This document shows positions 17,575 through 25,604 of a stretch of 45,486 nucleotides of DNA, one piece after another; the first letter of the stretch is position 1, and each line of letters opens with the position of its first letter. Under the pieces are notes generated by a model. The model ran no database searches. It had not been told where the DNA came from and worked only from the letters and a program-made list of their open reading frames with translations. Made by a program: the position numbers and the translations under genes. The stretch spans positions 81,477 through 126,962 of the forward strand of contig CAJTLR010000001.1 in assembly GCA_910577185.1 (NCBI GenBank). Reading direction: 5' to 3'. This DNA is from an uncultured Acetatifactor sp. (GTDB lineage: Bacteria > Bacillota > Clostridia > Lachnospirales > Lachnospiraceae).

Positions 17575-17669
17575 GCATCCGGCAGCTCCTCCGGATGCAT
17601 CCTTTTCAGGCAGCTTACCGGTTCCTGGCCGCCGGGATCCCCGATGCTCCCAATTCATTTTCAGAATTG
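17575..17669. promoter_or_regulatory. Inverted repeats between the chemoreceptor and rhamnosidase promoters
   Basis: GCATCCGG (17575-17582) and CCGGATGC (17591-17598) form a perfect 8-bp palindrome. CAATTC (17651-17656) and GAATTG (17664-17669) form another, 10 bases before the putative rhamnosidase -35 box. Either could be an operator. The rest of the gap from 17404 to 17815 shows no gene. Confidence 0.4.
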
Positions 17670-17679
17670 AATTCCTCAC

Positions 17680-17708
17680 TTGTTTTCCGCATGGCGGTGA
17701 TGTAAAAT
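17680..17708 (+). promoter_or_regulatory. Candidate promoter for the rhamnosidase gene
   Basis: TTGTTT (17680-17685), a 17-base spacer and TAAAAT (17703-17708). The -35 is poor, which would fit a promoter needing an activator. The transcript would start near 17715 and carry the whole leader element at 17816. Confidence 0.4.
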
Positions 17709-17815
17709 AGAAAGGAAAGAATGGAAATGCGAAGCCGGCCATTTCTGCCATATGTGATTAAGATAAGGTCACGGACAGGGGATGTAATGGCGCGCCGGTT
17801 GGGATTGGGGAGGAA

Positions 17816-17910
17816 GATTGAAAATTGAAAATTTTCAATCCCAAGTTTGTGTCTGCGTGGCATCCACAAACTTGACGTGCGCAAAAGGCTGCGCAGAAAT
17901 GGGGTTAAAA
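17816..17910 (+). other. Conserved structured leader element, copy 1 (before rhamnosidase)
   Basis: One of three near-identical elements of 95 nt. Hairpin 1: GATTGAAAATT (17816-17826) with its exact complement (17830-17840), loop GAA. Hairpin 2: CAAGTTTGTG (17842-17851) with CACAAACTTG (17865-17874). The loop of hairpin 2, TCTGCGTGGC (17852-17861), can pair fully, with two G-U wobbles, to GCTGCGCAGA (17888-17897), giving a pseudoknot; a competing short hairpin is TGCGC (17878-17882) with GCGCA (17891-17895). The Shine-Dalgarno GGGG follows within four bases. The element is also an open frame from TTG 17818, in frame with the gene (31 residues). Confidence 0.85.
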
Positions 17911-20646
17911 ATGTTAAGAGCGGAAAAAATCAGAATGGAATATCTGGAGCATCCCATGGGACTGGACAGGCTGCCCTGGTTTGGCTGGGTGCTGGTCAGC
18001 GACAGGAAGAATGTGGTACAGAAGGCCTATCGGCTGCAGATTTCGGAAGATCCCGGATTTGGGAAGGTGATTTACGACAGCGGTTTTGTGGAGAGCGGAG
18101 AGTCTTTGCATGTGGAGGTTCCCGTGAAGGGCGGAATCACCGGTGACGCAAAAGAAGGCTGCGCCGGCGCCGGAGCGGCAGGGGAAACTGTCCCGGGGAA
18201 GGAAGGCGGCAAAGAGGCGGCCGCATTCCCGGCAGAGAAACTTTGCTCCTGCAGGGAGTATTTTGTCAGGGTGCGTGTCAGCGACGGTGTGGAGGAGAGC
18301 CCCTACAGTGAAAGGGCTTCTTTTGTGACGGGAATTTTGCACACAAATGAATGGAAGGCAGATTTTATCACCGGGGAGGAGGAAGCGGACAGCGAAACGT
18401 CGGGCAGCACCTGCCTGAGAAAGCATATTTTCCTGGGGGATGAGGTGGAATCGGCCCTGGTGTGCACTACGGCGCTTGGTTTATACCGCTTTTTCGTCAA
18501 TGGGGAGAAAGCCGGGGAGGACGAAATGACGCCGGGCTGGACTTCCTACCACAAGCATCTGTGCTATCAGACATATGATGTGACGAAACTTCTGAAAAAG
18601 GGAGAAAATGTGCTGGAGGCCATGCTGGGAGCCGGCTGGTATAAGGGAAAAATGGGTTTTCTGCTGCTGCGGAATAATTACGGAACCAGGACCGCCTTTC
18701 TGATGCAGATGAGGGTGCGGTACAGGGACGGACATGAGGAGGCCTTTATAACGGACGAAAGCTGGCTGGGAAGACCGGGGCCGGTGACTTTTTCGGAGAT
18801 TTATGACGGAGAATATTATGATGCCAGGCTGGAGACGGCGGCCGGGGAAGCCTGGAAGCCTGTGAGCCGGATTACTTTTTCAAAAGAGGTGCTGACTGCC
18901 CAGGCAGGCAGCCGGGTGCGGAAAATGGAGCGGCTCCGGGCCAGGGAAGTCCTGGTGACGCCGGAGGGGGACAGAGTGATTGACTTTGGGCAGAACCTGA
19001 CGGGCTGGGTGAACTTTGGCGTGCAGGCAGACCGGGGCAGTGAAATTGTCCTGAAATGTTTTGAGACGCTGGATGCGGGGGGAAATGTGTACACGGCAAA
19101 TCTGCGTTCCGCAAAGCAGGAGATCCATTACATCTGCAAAGGAGGGGAGAGGGAGGAATATCATCCCCGCTTTACCTTCATGGGCTTTCGGTATGTGCAG
19201 GTGCTGAAATGGCCGGGGGAGGTAAGGAAGGAGGATTTCTCCGCTTTTGCGCTGTATTCCCAAATGGAGCGGACAGGGACGTTTCACTGCTCCCACCCGC
19301 TGGTAAACCGGCTGCAGGAGAATATTCTCTGGGGGCTGAAGGGTAATTTCCTGGATATTCCCACGGACTGTCCCCAGAGGGACGAGAGGGTGGGCTGGAC
19401 AGGGGACGCCCAGATTTTCTGCAGGACGGCCTGCTATCTCATGAACACATACCAGTTTTTCCGGAAGTGGCTGAAGGATGTGGCCGCAGACCAGACGCCG
19501 GAAGGGGGCGTGCCCCATGTGGTGCCTGACATAATCAGCGGAAAGGAAGAAAACGACTGGCTTTTGTCCCAGGGAACCCATTCCGCCGCGGCCTGGGCGG
19601 ATGTGGCGGTGATCAATCCCTGGACCATGTACCTGACATACGGCGACAAAACCATACTGGAAGAACAGTATGAAAGCATGAAAAAGTGGATCGGCTTTAT
19701 GGAAGAACACGCCGTCGACTACATATGGAACTACCGTCTTCAGTTCGGGGACTGGGTTGCCCTGGACGCGGAAGAGGGAAGCTATTTCGGCGCCACGCCC
19801 AACGACCTGACCTGTACGGCGTATTTTGCGTATTCTACGGGACTCTTTGCCAAAATTGCCTCCATTCTGGACAGAGGGGAGGATGCGGCCCGGTATGGGG
19901 CGCTGTACGGGAAAATAGTGGACAAATTCCGGAGAACCTTTTTCAGGGAAGACGGCAGCATGACGGCGCAGACCCAGACGGCCCATATTGTGGCACTGTA
20001 TTTTGACCTGGTGCCGGACAAATTCCGTGCACAGACCGCGGAGCGGCTGGTGGAACTGCTGCGGAAGGAAGACGGGCATCTGGTGACCGGATTTGTGGGG
20101 ACACCTTATTTCTGCCACGCGCTGAGCAGGAACGGTTATGTGGAGGAGGCCTATGAACTGCTTCTGAAGGAGGATTTCCCCTCCTGGCTGTATCAGGTGA
20201 AAATGGGAGCCACCACGGTGTGGGAGCACTGGGACGGCATGAAGCCGGATGGCACCATGTGGAGCCCGGACATGAATTCCTTCAACCACTATGCTTACGG
20301 GGCGGTGGGCGACTGGCTGTACCGGGTGGTCCTGGGGATGGAGACAGACGAAGCGGATCCGGGATATCATCATTCCATCATCAGCCCCCGGACCGGGAAT
20401 GCCTTTGGGTTTGCGGAAGGAGCCTTTGAGAGCGGATACGGCACTCTGAAAGTGCGCTGGGAAAAGACACAGGACGGGCAGGAGAGAAAGCTCTGTGTCA
20501 GGATTCCCCACAATACCACCGCGGAGATCAGGCTGGAAGAGGGCGCATGCCAGGTCAGGGCAGAGGGGCTTTGTTTTGTCCCGGAGGCCGGAACCCTTAC
20601 GGCACGGTGCGGTTCCGGGGAATGGGAGATCATTTACCGGAAATAG
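17911..20646 (+). CDS. Alpha-L-rhamnosidase, glycoside hydrolase family 78
   Basis: 911 residues from ATG 17911, a start placed just after GGGG (17901-17904). A TTG start at 17818 inside the leader element would add 31 residues that are not part of the family. Inverting enzyme that removes terminal L-rhamnose. N-terminal beta-sandwich domains lie at roughly 1-400, then an (alpha/alpha)6 barrel with the hallmark PTDCPQRDERVGWTGD at about 484-499, carrying acidic residues that match the catalytic site of known GH78 enzymes, and WEHWDGM with Glu about 772, matching the second catalytic Glu. A Gly/Ala/Lys-rich insert near 75-100 interrupts the N-terminal domain. No signal peptide, so it is cytoplasmic. 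It is followed after 52 bases by an unassigned toroid-type protein, probably co-transcribed. Confidence 0.94.
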   Translation: MLRAEKIRMEYLEHPMGLDRLPWFGWVLVSDRKNVVQKAYRLQISEDPGFGKVIYDSGFVESGESLHVEVPVKGGITGDAKEGCAGAGAAGETVPGKEGGKEAAAFPAEKLCSCREYFVRVRVSDGVEESPYSERASFVTGILHTNEWKADFITGEEEADSETSGSTCLRKHIFLGDEVESALVCTTALGLYRFFVNGEKAGEDEMTPGWTSYHKHLCYQTYDVTKLLKKGENVLEAMLGAGWYKGKMGFLLLRNNYGTRTAFLMQMRVRYRDGHEEAFITDESWLGRPGPVTFSEIYDGEYYDARLETAAGEAWKPVSRITFSKEVLTAQAGSRVRKMERLRAREVLVTPEGDRVIDFGQNLTGWVNFGVQADRGSEIVLKCFETLDAGGNVYTANLRSAKQEIHYICKGGEREEYHPRFTFMGFRYVQVLKWPGEVRKEDFSAFALYSQMERTGTFHCSHPLVNRLQENILWGLKGNFLDIPTDCPQRDERVGWTGDAQIFCRTACYLMNTYQFFRKWLKDVAADQTPEGGVPHVVPDIISGKEENDWLLSQGTHSAAAWADVAVINPWTMYLTYGDKTILEEQYESMKKWIGFMEEHAVDYIWNYRLQFGDWVALDAEEGSYFGATPNDLTCTAYFAYSTGLFAKIASILDRGEDAARYGALYGKIVDKFRRTFFREDGSMTAQTQTAHIVALYFDLVPDKFRAQTAERLVELLRKEDGHLVTGFVGTPYFCHALSRNGYVEEAYELLLKEDFPSWLYQVKMGATTVWEHWDGMKPDGTMWSPDMNSFNHYAYGAVGDWLYRVVLGMETDEADPGYHHSIISPRTGNAFGFAEGAFESGYGTLKVRWEKTQDGQERKLCVRIPHNTTAEIRLEEGACQVRAEGLCFVPEAGTLTARCGSGEWEIIYRK

Positions 20647-20698
20647 GGAGCGGAAAAGTTGACTGGAATGCCCGCGGAAGCGGGAGCGGAGTGTAAAA

Positions 20699-22672
20699 AT
20701 GATATTGGAAATAAACGGATTTCAGGCGGAAATAGAATTTTTTTACGGAAAAAATGAAATATGGATTCCGGTGCCAAAGGAGTGCTGTACGGAGACAGGA
20801 TGTGATTACCGGACGGAGGACGCCAGGTACAGGGTGACTTTCCACAGGGAGACAGCTCCGGGAGAGTGGGAATACCGGATGGAATTCCAGGCATCCTATG
20901 ACACCAGAATGAAACTGCAGATTTCCCTGCCGGGGCAGGAAGACTGTTTTCACGTGATTCCCTGCAATATTTACGGGGATAATCACGCGGGGGAAGTGCG
21001 CATCGGGGAATTTCCCCTGCTGACGGAGGCGCATCCGGAGGCGGCGTTCTGTTCCCCCTACTGGGAATTCCGGGCAGACCGGGCAGCCATGCCTCTTTCT
21101 GCCCTTTGCTGCAGGAAGGGGACGGTGGCGGTATCCATAGAACCCTACTCGGAGGAAGAGGGAAGGGAAGAAGGCGGGACGGTGAGGAACGGGGTGTTTG
21201 CGGCTCTGCCGGACAGCTTCGGGGTGACTCTTGGGTATACCAACGATCCGGTGACTTTCCTGAACCGTTCCGTGCCTGCGGCCGCCACAGGGAGCCGGGG
21301 AAGGATGGCCCGGGCGGCCGGGAGAATATACGCGGTGCCGGGAGAGGGGAGAGGTGGCATTCACAAAATCGTGCGCCGAGAATATGAGAGGGTGCATGTG
21401 AGGCCCTTGTACGAAAAAAGCTTCCGGCAGGCTGCGGAAGCCATGCTGGAGGCTTTCTGCTGTCTGAATTTTGACCCGGGGACGGGGGAGTACACCAACC
21501 GGAAATGCAGGCCCTTCGGGGACCGGAAGCTCCAGCCCTGGAGAAACGTGACGGAGATCGGCTGGACGGGAGGGGCCATTCTGGCGTATCCTCTTGTGAT
21601 GAGCAGATACCTTCTGGGAGAGGATGCGGCAAAACAGCTGTCCCGGGCCATGACCGGAGAGGATATGCTGGACAGGATCGTGGCCGGATACCGGGAAGAG
21701 TCGGGATTTTTCAATGATCTGTATGCCCCTGCAGGGAAAGATGCCGGCGACCGGCTCAACGGCTGGTGGACATATTATGGGCTGTGCAGGGACTGTCACT
21801 GTGCCTATACCCAGGGCAGCGCGGTATATTATATTCTGAAAACCATTTTATTTTTAAAGGAAAGAGGAGTTTCTTATAAAGAGAGCTGGCTGGAAGGATG
21901 CCGGAAAGTGCTGGACACGGCGGTGAGCCTTCAGAGAGAGGACGGGGCTTTCGGTTATACCTATTCCGCTGCCGGGAAAAAGGTGCTGGACTGGGAGGGA
22001 TTTGCCGGATGCTGGTTTGTGCCGGGACTTGTGTGGATGACAAAACTCACCGGGGACATGTCTTATGCGGAGTCGGCTCGGAAAGCACATGATTATTATC
22101 GGGATTTCGTTTACAACCTGGACTGCTACGGCGCGCCCATGGATACCTGGAAGGCGGTGGACCAGGAGGGGAATTTAAGCTTTCTTCACGGCAGCAGGCT
22201 TCTGTATGAGTATACGGGGGAGGCGCGTTTTCTGGAAGACATGAAGCGCAGCGCCTGCTATGAATTCCTGTGGAGGTACGGATATCCCACCCGCCCGGAA
22301 CATCCTCCGGTCAGGGATGGCTGGAATGCCTGCGGCGGTTCCGTCACATCCGTGTCCAATCCCCATATTCATCCCATGGGAGTGCTGGCAGATGAGGATC
22401 TGCTGTTTCTGGCAGAGGTGACGGGAGATTCCTATTACAGGGAGAGGGCGCTGGATTCCGTGGCCTGGATGATGCAGACCCTGGAACTATATCCGGACAG
22501 AACCGGCTATGGCCGGTACGGGATTCTGTCCGAGAGATGGTGTCCGTCGGATGGGCTGGTGACGGAGAGATATGACAATGGGGAGCCTTACGGATCCTGG
22601 TTCAGCTATAATCTCTGGGCGGCGGCCAATGTGTTTGAAGCGGTGCTTTATCAGATGGAGAACAATTCCTAG
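20699..22672 (+). CDS. Unassigned six-hairpin (alpha/alpha toroid) glycosidase-like protein
   Basis: 657 residues, ATG 20699 after a GGAGCGGAG site. I do not recognise a named family. The N-terminal 200 residues are beta-rich with Trp/Tyr (EIWIPVPKE, SPYWEFRAD); from about 240 the protein is helical with Trp- and Gly-rich turns (EIGWTGGAILAYPL, RLNGWWTYYGL, DGAFGYTYSA, YGAPMDTWKAVDQ, GNLSFLHGSRLLYEY) that recur as in six-hairpin glycosidases and some lyases. No signal peptide. Position right after GH78 suggests a cytoplasmic enzyme on the same oligosaccharide, perhaps an unsaturated uronyl or rhamnogalacturonan hydrolase. Acidic residues that could be catalytic are present but cannot be assigned by eye. 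Confidence 0.7.
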   Translation: MILEINGFQAEIEFFYGKNEIWIPVPKECCTETGCDYRTEDARYRVTFHRETAPGEWEYRMEFQASYDTRMKLQISLPGQEDCFHVIPCNIYGDNHAGEVRIGEFPLLTEAHPEAAFCSPYWEFRADRAAMPLSALCCRKGTVAVSIEPYSEEEGREEGGTVRNGVFAALPDSFGVTLGYTNDPVTFLNRSVPAAATGSRGRMARAAGRIYAVPGEGRGGIHKIVRREYERVHVRPLYEKSFRQAAEAMLEAFCCLNFDPGTGEYTNRKCRPFGDRKLQPWRNVTEIGWTGGAILAYPLVMSRYLLGEDAAKQLSRAMTGEDMLDRIVAGYREESGFFNDLYAPAGKDAGDRLNGWWTYYGLCRDCHCAYTQGSAVYYILKTILFLKERGVSYKESWLEGCRKVLDTAVSLQREDGAFGYTYSAAGKKVLDWEGFAGCWFVPGLVWMTKLTGDMSYAESARKAHDYYRDFVYNLDCYGAPMDTWKAVDQEGNLSFLHGSRLLYEYTGEARFLEDMKRSACYEFLWRYGYPTRPEHPPVRDGWNACGGSVTSVSNPHIHPMGVLADEDLLFLAEVTGDSYYRERALDSVAWMMQTLELYPDRTGYGRYGILSERWCPSDGLVTERYDNGEPYGSWFSYNLWAAANVFEAVLYQMENNS

Positions 22673-22677
22673 GATAT

Positions 22678-22706
22678 GTTTGTTCCCGGTCCGGCGGGGG
22701 ACAAAC
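22678..22706. terminator. Hairpin between convergent genes
   Basis: GTTTGTTCCC (22678-22687) pairs over ten positions (one G-U) with GGGGACAAAC (22697-22706), loop of nine, in the 45-base gap between the toroid-type gene and lacI-type gene. No clear T-run, so efficiency is uncertain. Confidence 0.5.
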
Positions 22707-22717
22707 GGACGCCGGGA

Positions 22718-23728
22718 TTATACGGTTTTTCGCCTGACCAAAGTGGTGGAAACCTCCAGTTTCAGGGGAATGCCTCCCCTGGATTCGATCAGTTGGGAGA
22801 GACGGCAGACGGCCATCTCTCCCATATATTCTTTGGGCACATTGATGGTGGTGAGGGCCGGTTCCGTATAGGCAGACACGGGCATATTGTCAAAGCCCAC
22901 CAGGGCCACGTCTTTGGGGATCCGGAAGCCTTTTTCTTTCAGAGCTTTCATGGCGCCGCAGGCGATGTGGTCATTGTCTGCAAAGTAACATCGCGCGGGC
23001 TTCTCGCCGGTTTCCAGAATGGCTTTCATGTCCGCGTAGGCGCCCTCCGGGGAGGGAGACAGGTAGTGGACCCTGGAGTTGGAAGTGGACATGCCGTTCC
23101 TGCGGACAGCCCGGTAGAAACCATCCGCCCGCTCCGTAAAATTGTTGATGGGATAAGAGGAGCGCAGGTATCCGGGCTGCTCCTTGCAGTGGGAGATCAG
23201 ATGGCAGGTGGCAAGATAGGCTCCCTGGGCATTGTTGATCAGCACGTAATCCGCCTCTGTGGTCTCAAAATAGGTGTCCAGAATCACCAGGGGGAGTTTC
23301 AGGTTCAGAAAAGGAAGCAAATCATTCTCAAGCATTTCCGTGCCAAGAAGCAGTATTCCCTTACAGTCAAAATGAATCAGTTCCCGGAGCTGTCGCTCCG
23401 GATTTTCGCCTTCATCCAGATAAAATACATTCAGATAGTAGCGGTATTTTTTGCACCCTGAGTCAATTCCCTGGGATAACTGGGAGAAAAAAGGGGTGTC
23501 TGCCACCACTGCGCCGTGCTTGCGGTAGATAATGAAATATACCGTTCCATGGGGCGGCTGGGGCTGGGGGGCCTTTTCCGCAATGCGGCTGAAGTCATAT
23601 CCCTCCCGGCGGGCGGTCTCTATAATTTTTTTGCGTGTGGCAGTGCTGACCCCGGGCTTGCCGTTTAAGGCCATGGATACGGCGGCCTCGGACAGGTGCA
23701 GCATACGCGCCAGATCCTTTGCTGTCAT
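22718..23728 (-). CDS. LacI/GalR-family transcriptional regulator
   Basis: 336 residues, ATG at 23728. N-terminal helix-turn-helix and hinge (TAKDLARMLHLSEAAVSMAL, then NGKPGVSTATRKKI) followed by a periplasmic-binding-protein-like sensor fold with the family end motif (VALVGFDNMPVSAYTEPALT, TTINVPKEYMGEMAV). It binds a palindromic operator as a dimer and is released or activated by a sugar. It is divergent from the isomerase-transketolase-kinase operon, the most likely target, and convergent with the rhamnosidase operon. Its mRNA should carry a leader of about 150 bases with a large hairpin. Confidence 0.95.
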   Translation of the reverse strand: MTAKDLARMLHLSEAAVSMALNGKPGVSTATRKKIIETARREGYDFSRIAEKAPQPQPPHGTVYFIIYRKHGAVVADTPFFSQLSQGIDSGCKKYRYYLNVFYLDEGENPERQLRELIHFDCKGILLLGTEMLENDLLPFLNLKLPLVILDTYFETTEADYVLINNAQGAYLATCHLISHCKEQPGYLRSSYPINNFTERADGFYRAVRRNGMSTSNSRVHYLSPSPEGAYADMKAILETGEKPARCYFADNDHIACGAMKALKEKGFRIPKDVALVGFDNMPVSAYTEPALTTINVPKEYMGEMAVCRLSQLIESRGGIPLKLEVSTTLVRRKTV

Positions 23729-23742
23729 GTGGCGGGTCTCCT

Positions 23743-23863
23743 ATTCCAGTACCGCAGCAGCCCTTCGGCGCACCGATAAGAGCTTCTTTTGCGTCCGCAG
23801 GGAAGCGTCCGAAAAAGAAGCTGTGCGCCTCCGGTGCCGCTGCTGATAATGATTCCAGTACCG
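23743..23863 (-). repeat. Palindromic insert flanked by 12-bp direct repeats in the lacI-type leader
   Basis: ATTCCAGTACCG occurs at 23743-23754 and again at 23852-23863. Between them is a large imperfect hairpin: CAGCAG (23755-23760)/CTGCTG (23840-23845), GCGCAC (23768-23773)/GTGCGC (23823-23828), AGCTTCTTTT (23781-23790)/AAAAGAAGCT (23813-23822). Flanking direct repeats around a palindrome resemble a small non-autonomous insertion. It lies wholly in the untranslated leader of the regulator mRNA. Confidence 0.65.
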
Positions 23864-23883
23864 GTGCTGCTGATTGTTTATAA

Positions 23884-23912
23884 ATTATATAGAATTAAGT
23901 AAATTAAGTCAA
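23884..23912 (-). promoter_or_regulatory. Near-consensus promoter of the LacI-family gene
   Basis: Minus strand TTGACT (23907-23912), 17-base spacer, TATAAT (23884-23889). Start predicted near 23877. Confidence 0.78.
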
Positions 23913-23963
23913 GAAAATCCTGAAAAATACTTAATATCAGATTGATATTAAGTTGTCTTAAGT
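23893..23963. promoter_or_regulatory. Operator cluster with TTAAGT half-sites
   Basis: A perfect 10-bp inverted repeat, ACTTAATATC (23929-23938) and GATATTAAGT (23944-23953), lies between the divergent promoters. Additional TTAAGT half-sites occur at 23895-23900, 23904-23909 and 23958-23963. The sites overlap both the regulator -35 and the isomerase promoter, fitting shared or auto-regulation. Which protein binds is not known. Confidence 0.6.
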
Positions 23964-23970
23964 GAATAAT
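23942..23970 (+). promoter_or_regulatory. Candidate promoter of the isomerase-transketolase-kinase operon
   Basis: TTGATA (23942-23947), 17-base spacer, AATAAT (23965-23970), overlapping the ACTTAATATC inverted repeat so a bound repressor would block it. The leader to 24170 is about 190 bases with no gene seen in it. Confidence 0.5.
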
Positions 23971-24169
23971 AAAGTTACCATTTGATTTTACGGCGGGATA
24001 GTCCGGCCAGGCTGCAGGGATGTGCTTTCAGGCGGGGCCCGGCCGTCCGGGAAGGAAGCGGCTGTGCAGAGTACAGGGGAAACGTCTCTTCAGGCACATG
24101 GGGCCGGAGCGCCCGGACAAAAACAATAAAAAAGTTTCGCAAACGGAACGGATCACAGGAGGACTGGGT

Positions 24170-25603
24170 ATGGCGAAGATTGTACTGGGGTATGCACCTA
24201 CAAGGAGGAGTATTTTTTCTGCACCGGATGCGGTGAAGTACGCGGATCTCACAAGGGAGAAGCTTAGAAGCATGGGAGTGGAATTTGTGGATATCAATGA
24301 TATCTCGGAGGATGGGCTGCTCCATGACGAGGAGGACAGAATCCGCATTGCGGCCAGGTTTTGTGAGCAAAAGGTGGATGGACTGTTTCTCCCGCACGGG
24401 AATTTCGGCACGGAGTATGAGGTGGCAAGGCTGGCGAAGGAACTGAATGTTCCGGTGCTGCTCTGGGGACCCAGGGATGAGAGGCCGGATGAGAACGGCG
24501 TGCGCCTGAGGGACAGCCAGTGCGGGCTGTTTGCAACCGGTAAGGTGCTGAGAAGATTCCGCGTGCCTTTTACCTATCTTTGCAACTGCAGGCTGGAAGA
24601 TGCGGAATTTGAAGCAGGCATCCGCAACTTTCTGGCGGTTTGTAATGTGGTAAAAGCATTCCGCAGAACCAGGATTTTGCAGATCGGTCCCCGTCCGTTT
24701 GATTTCTGGTCCACCATGTGCAATGAGGGAGAACTTTTGGAGAAGTTTAACATTCAGCTGTCACCCATCCCCATGCCGGAACTGAAGGCAGAGATGGAAA
24801 AGGCCAGGACAGAGGGCACCAGGGTGGCAGAGACAGTGGCCTACTGCAGGGAACATTTCCACATTGCCATAAAGGAGGAAGAACTGGAGACAGTGGCGGC
24901 CCTGAAGGTGGCAATGAGAAATCTGGCAGACCGCTACGGCTGTAACGCAGTGGCGATTCAGTGCTGGAATGCCCTCCAGGGGGAGATCGGCATCATGCCC
25001 TGCGCCGCCAACAGTCTGCTGAACGAGGAAGGGCTGCCGGTGGTATGCGAGACGGATATTCACGGCGCCATAACCGCCGTCCTGGCGGAGGCTGCCGGCA
25101 TGGATGAGGCCAGAACCTTTTTTGCCGACTGGACGGTGCGCCATCCTGACAATGAGAACGGGGAATTACTCCAGCACTGCGGCCCCTGGCCCCTTTCCTG
25201 CGCGTCCTGCAAACCCACCATCGGCTATCCCCTGGCATTTTCCCATCCGGGGGCAGTGGAGGCAGAGGCAAAAAAAGGAGAGATGACTCTCTGCCGTTTT
25301 GATGGGGATAATGGGGAATATTCCATGCTGATGGGCAATGCGGCCGGTGTGGAAGGGCCTTACACCAAGGGAACCTATGTCTGGGTGGAGGTAAAAAACT
25401 GGAAGCGCCTGGAGGCAAAGATTGTGGAGGGACCTTACATTCATCACTGTGTGGGAATCCACAAGGATGTGGTGCCCGTGCTGTATGAGGCATGCAAATA
25501 CATAGGCGTGAAGCCCGATCTGTATGATGACAATGAAGCGGAAATAAAGGGAAGGGTCAGCGGCTATTCCTGTGAATCAAACACCCCAAGGAAAGGATTT
25601 TAA
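24170..25603 (+). CDS. L-fucose/arabinose isomerase-family sugar isomerase
   Basis: 477 residues from ATG 24170 (CAGGAGGA at 24156-24163); the open frame extends upstream without a ribosome site. Metal-dependent aldose-ketose isomerase. The family centre is present: CWNALQGEIGIMPC with Glu 272 and VVCETDIHGAI with Asp 296. These are 24 residues apart, the same spacing as the metal ligands Glu337 and Asp361 of E. coli FucI, and a His near 425 (GPYIHHCVG) could be the third ligand. It is shorter than FucI (about 590). First gene of an operon with a split transketolase and an FGGY kinase, so its product ketose is presumably phosphorylated and then cleaved by the transketolase. The substrate is unproven: fucose, arabinose or apiose. 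Confidence 0.88.
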   Translation: MAKIVLGYAPTRRSIFSAPDAVKYADLTREKLRSMGVEFVDINDISEDGLLHDEEDRIRIAARFCEQKVDGLFLPHGNFGTEYEVARLAKELNVPVLLWGPRDERPDENGVRLRDSQCGLFATGKVLRRFRVPFTYLCNCRLEDAEFEAGIRNFLAVCNVVKAFRRTRILQIGPRPFDFWSTMCNEGELLEKFNIQLSPIPMPELKAEMEKARTEGTRVAETVAYCREHFHIAIKEEELETVAALKVAMRNLADRYGCNAVAIQCWNALQGEIGIMPCAANSLLNEEGLPVVCETDIHGAITAVLAEAAGMDEARTFFADWTVRHPDNENGELLQHCGPWPLSCASCKPTIGYPLAFSHPGAVEAEAKKGEMTLCRFDGDNGEYSMLMGNAAGVEGPYTKGTYVWVEVKNWKRLEAKIVEGPYIHHCVGIHKDVVPVLYEACKYIGVKPDLYDDNEAEIKGRVSGYSCESNTPRKGF

Positions 25604-25604
25604 T

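Noticed and set aside
17615..17884. Minus-strand small ORF across leader copy 1 (MRTSSLWMPRRHKLGIENFQ)
   Set aside because: Related frames recur on the minus strand of the other leaders only because the leader itself is repeated; downstream parts differ and no ribosome site is seen.
17818..17910. Annotating the rhamnosidase, RraA-like and uronate isomerase proteins from the upstream TTG
   Set aside because: The extra 31 residues are the same for three unrelated enzymes and not part of any of the families, and good ribosome sites precede the inner ATGs; kept as a hypothesis under findings only.
18880..20511. 543-codon minus-strand frame inside the rhamnosidase gene
   Set aside because: It is antisense to a full GH78 gene with clear catalytic motifs; the His/Pro/Gln-rich translation is typical of a mirror frame in GC-rich DNA.
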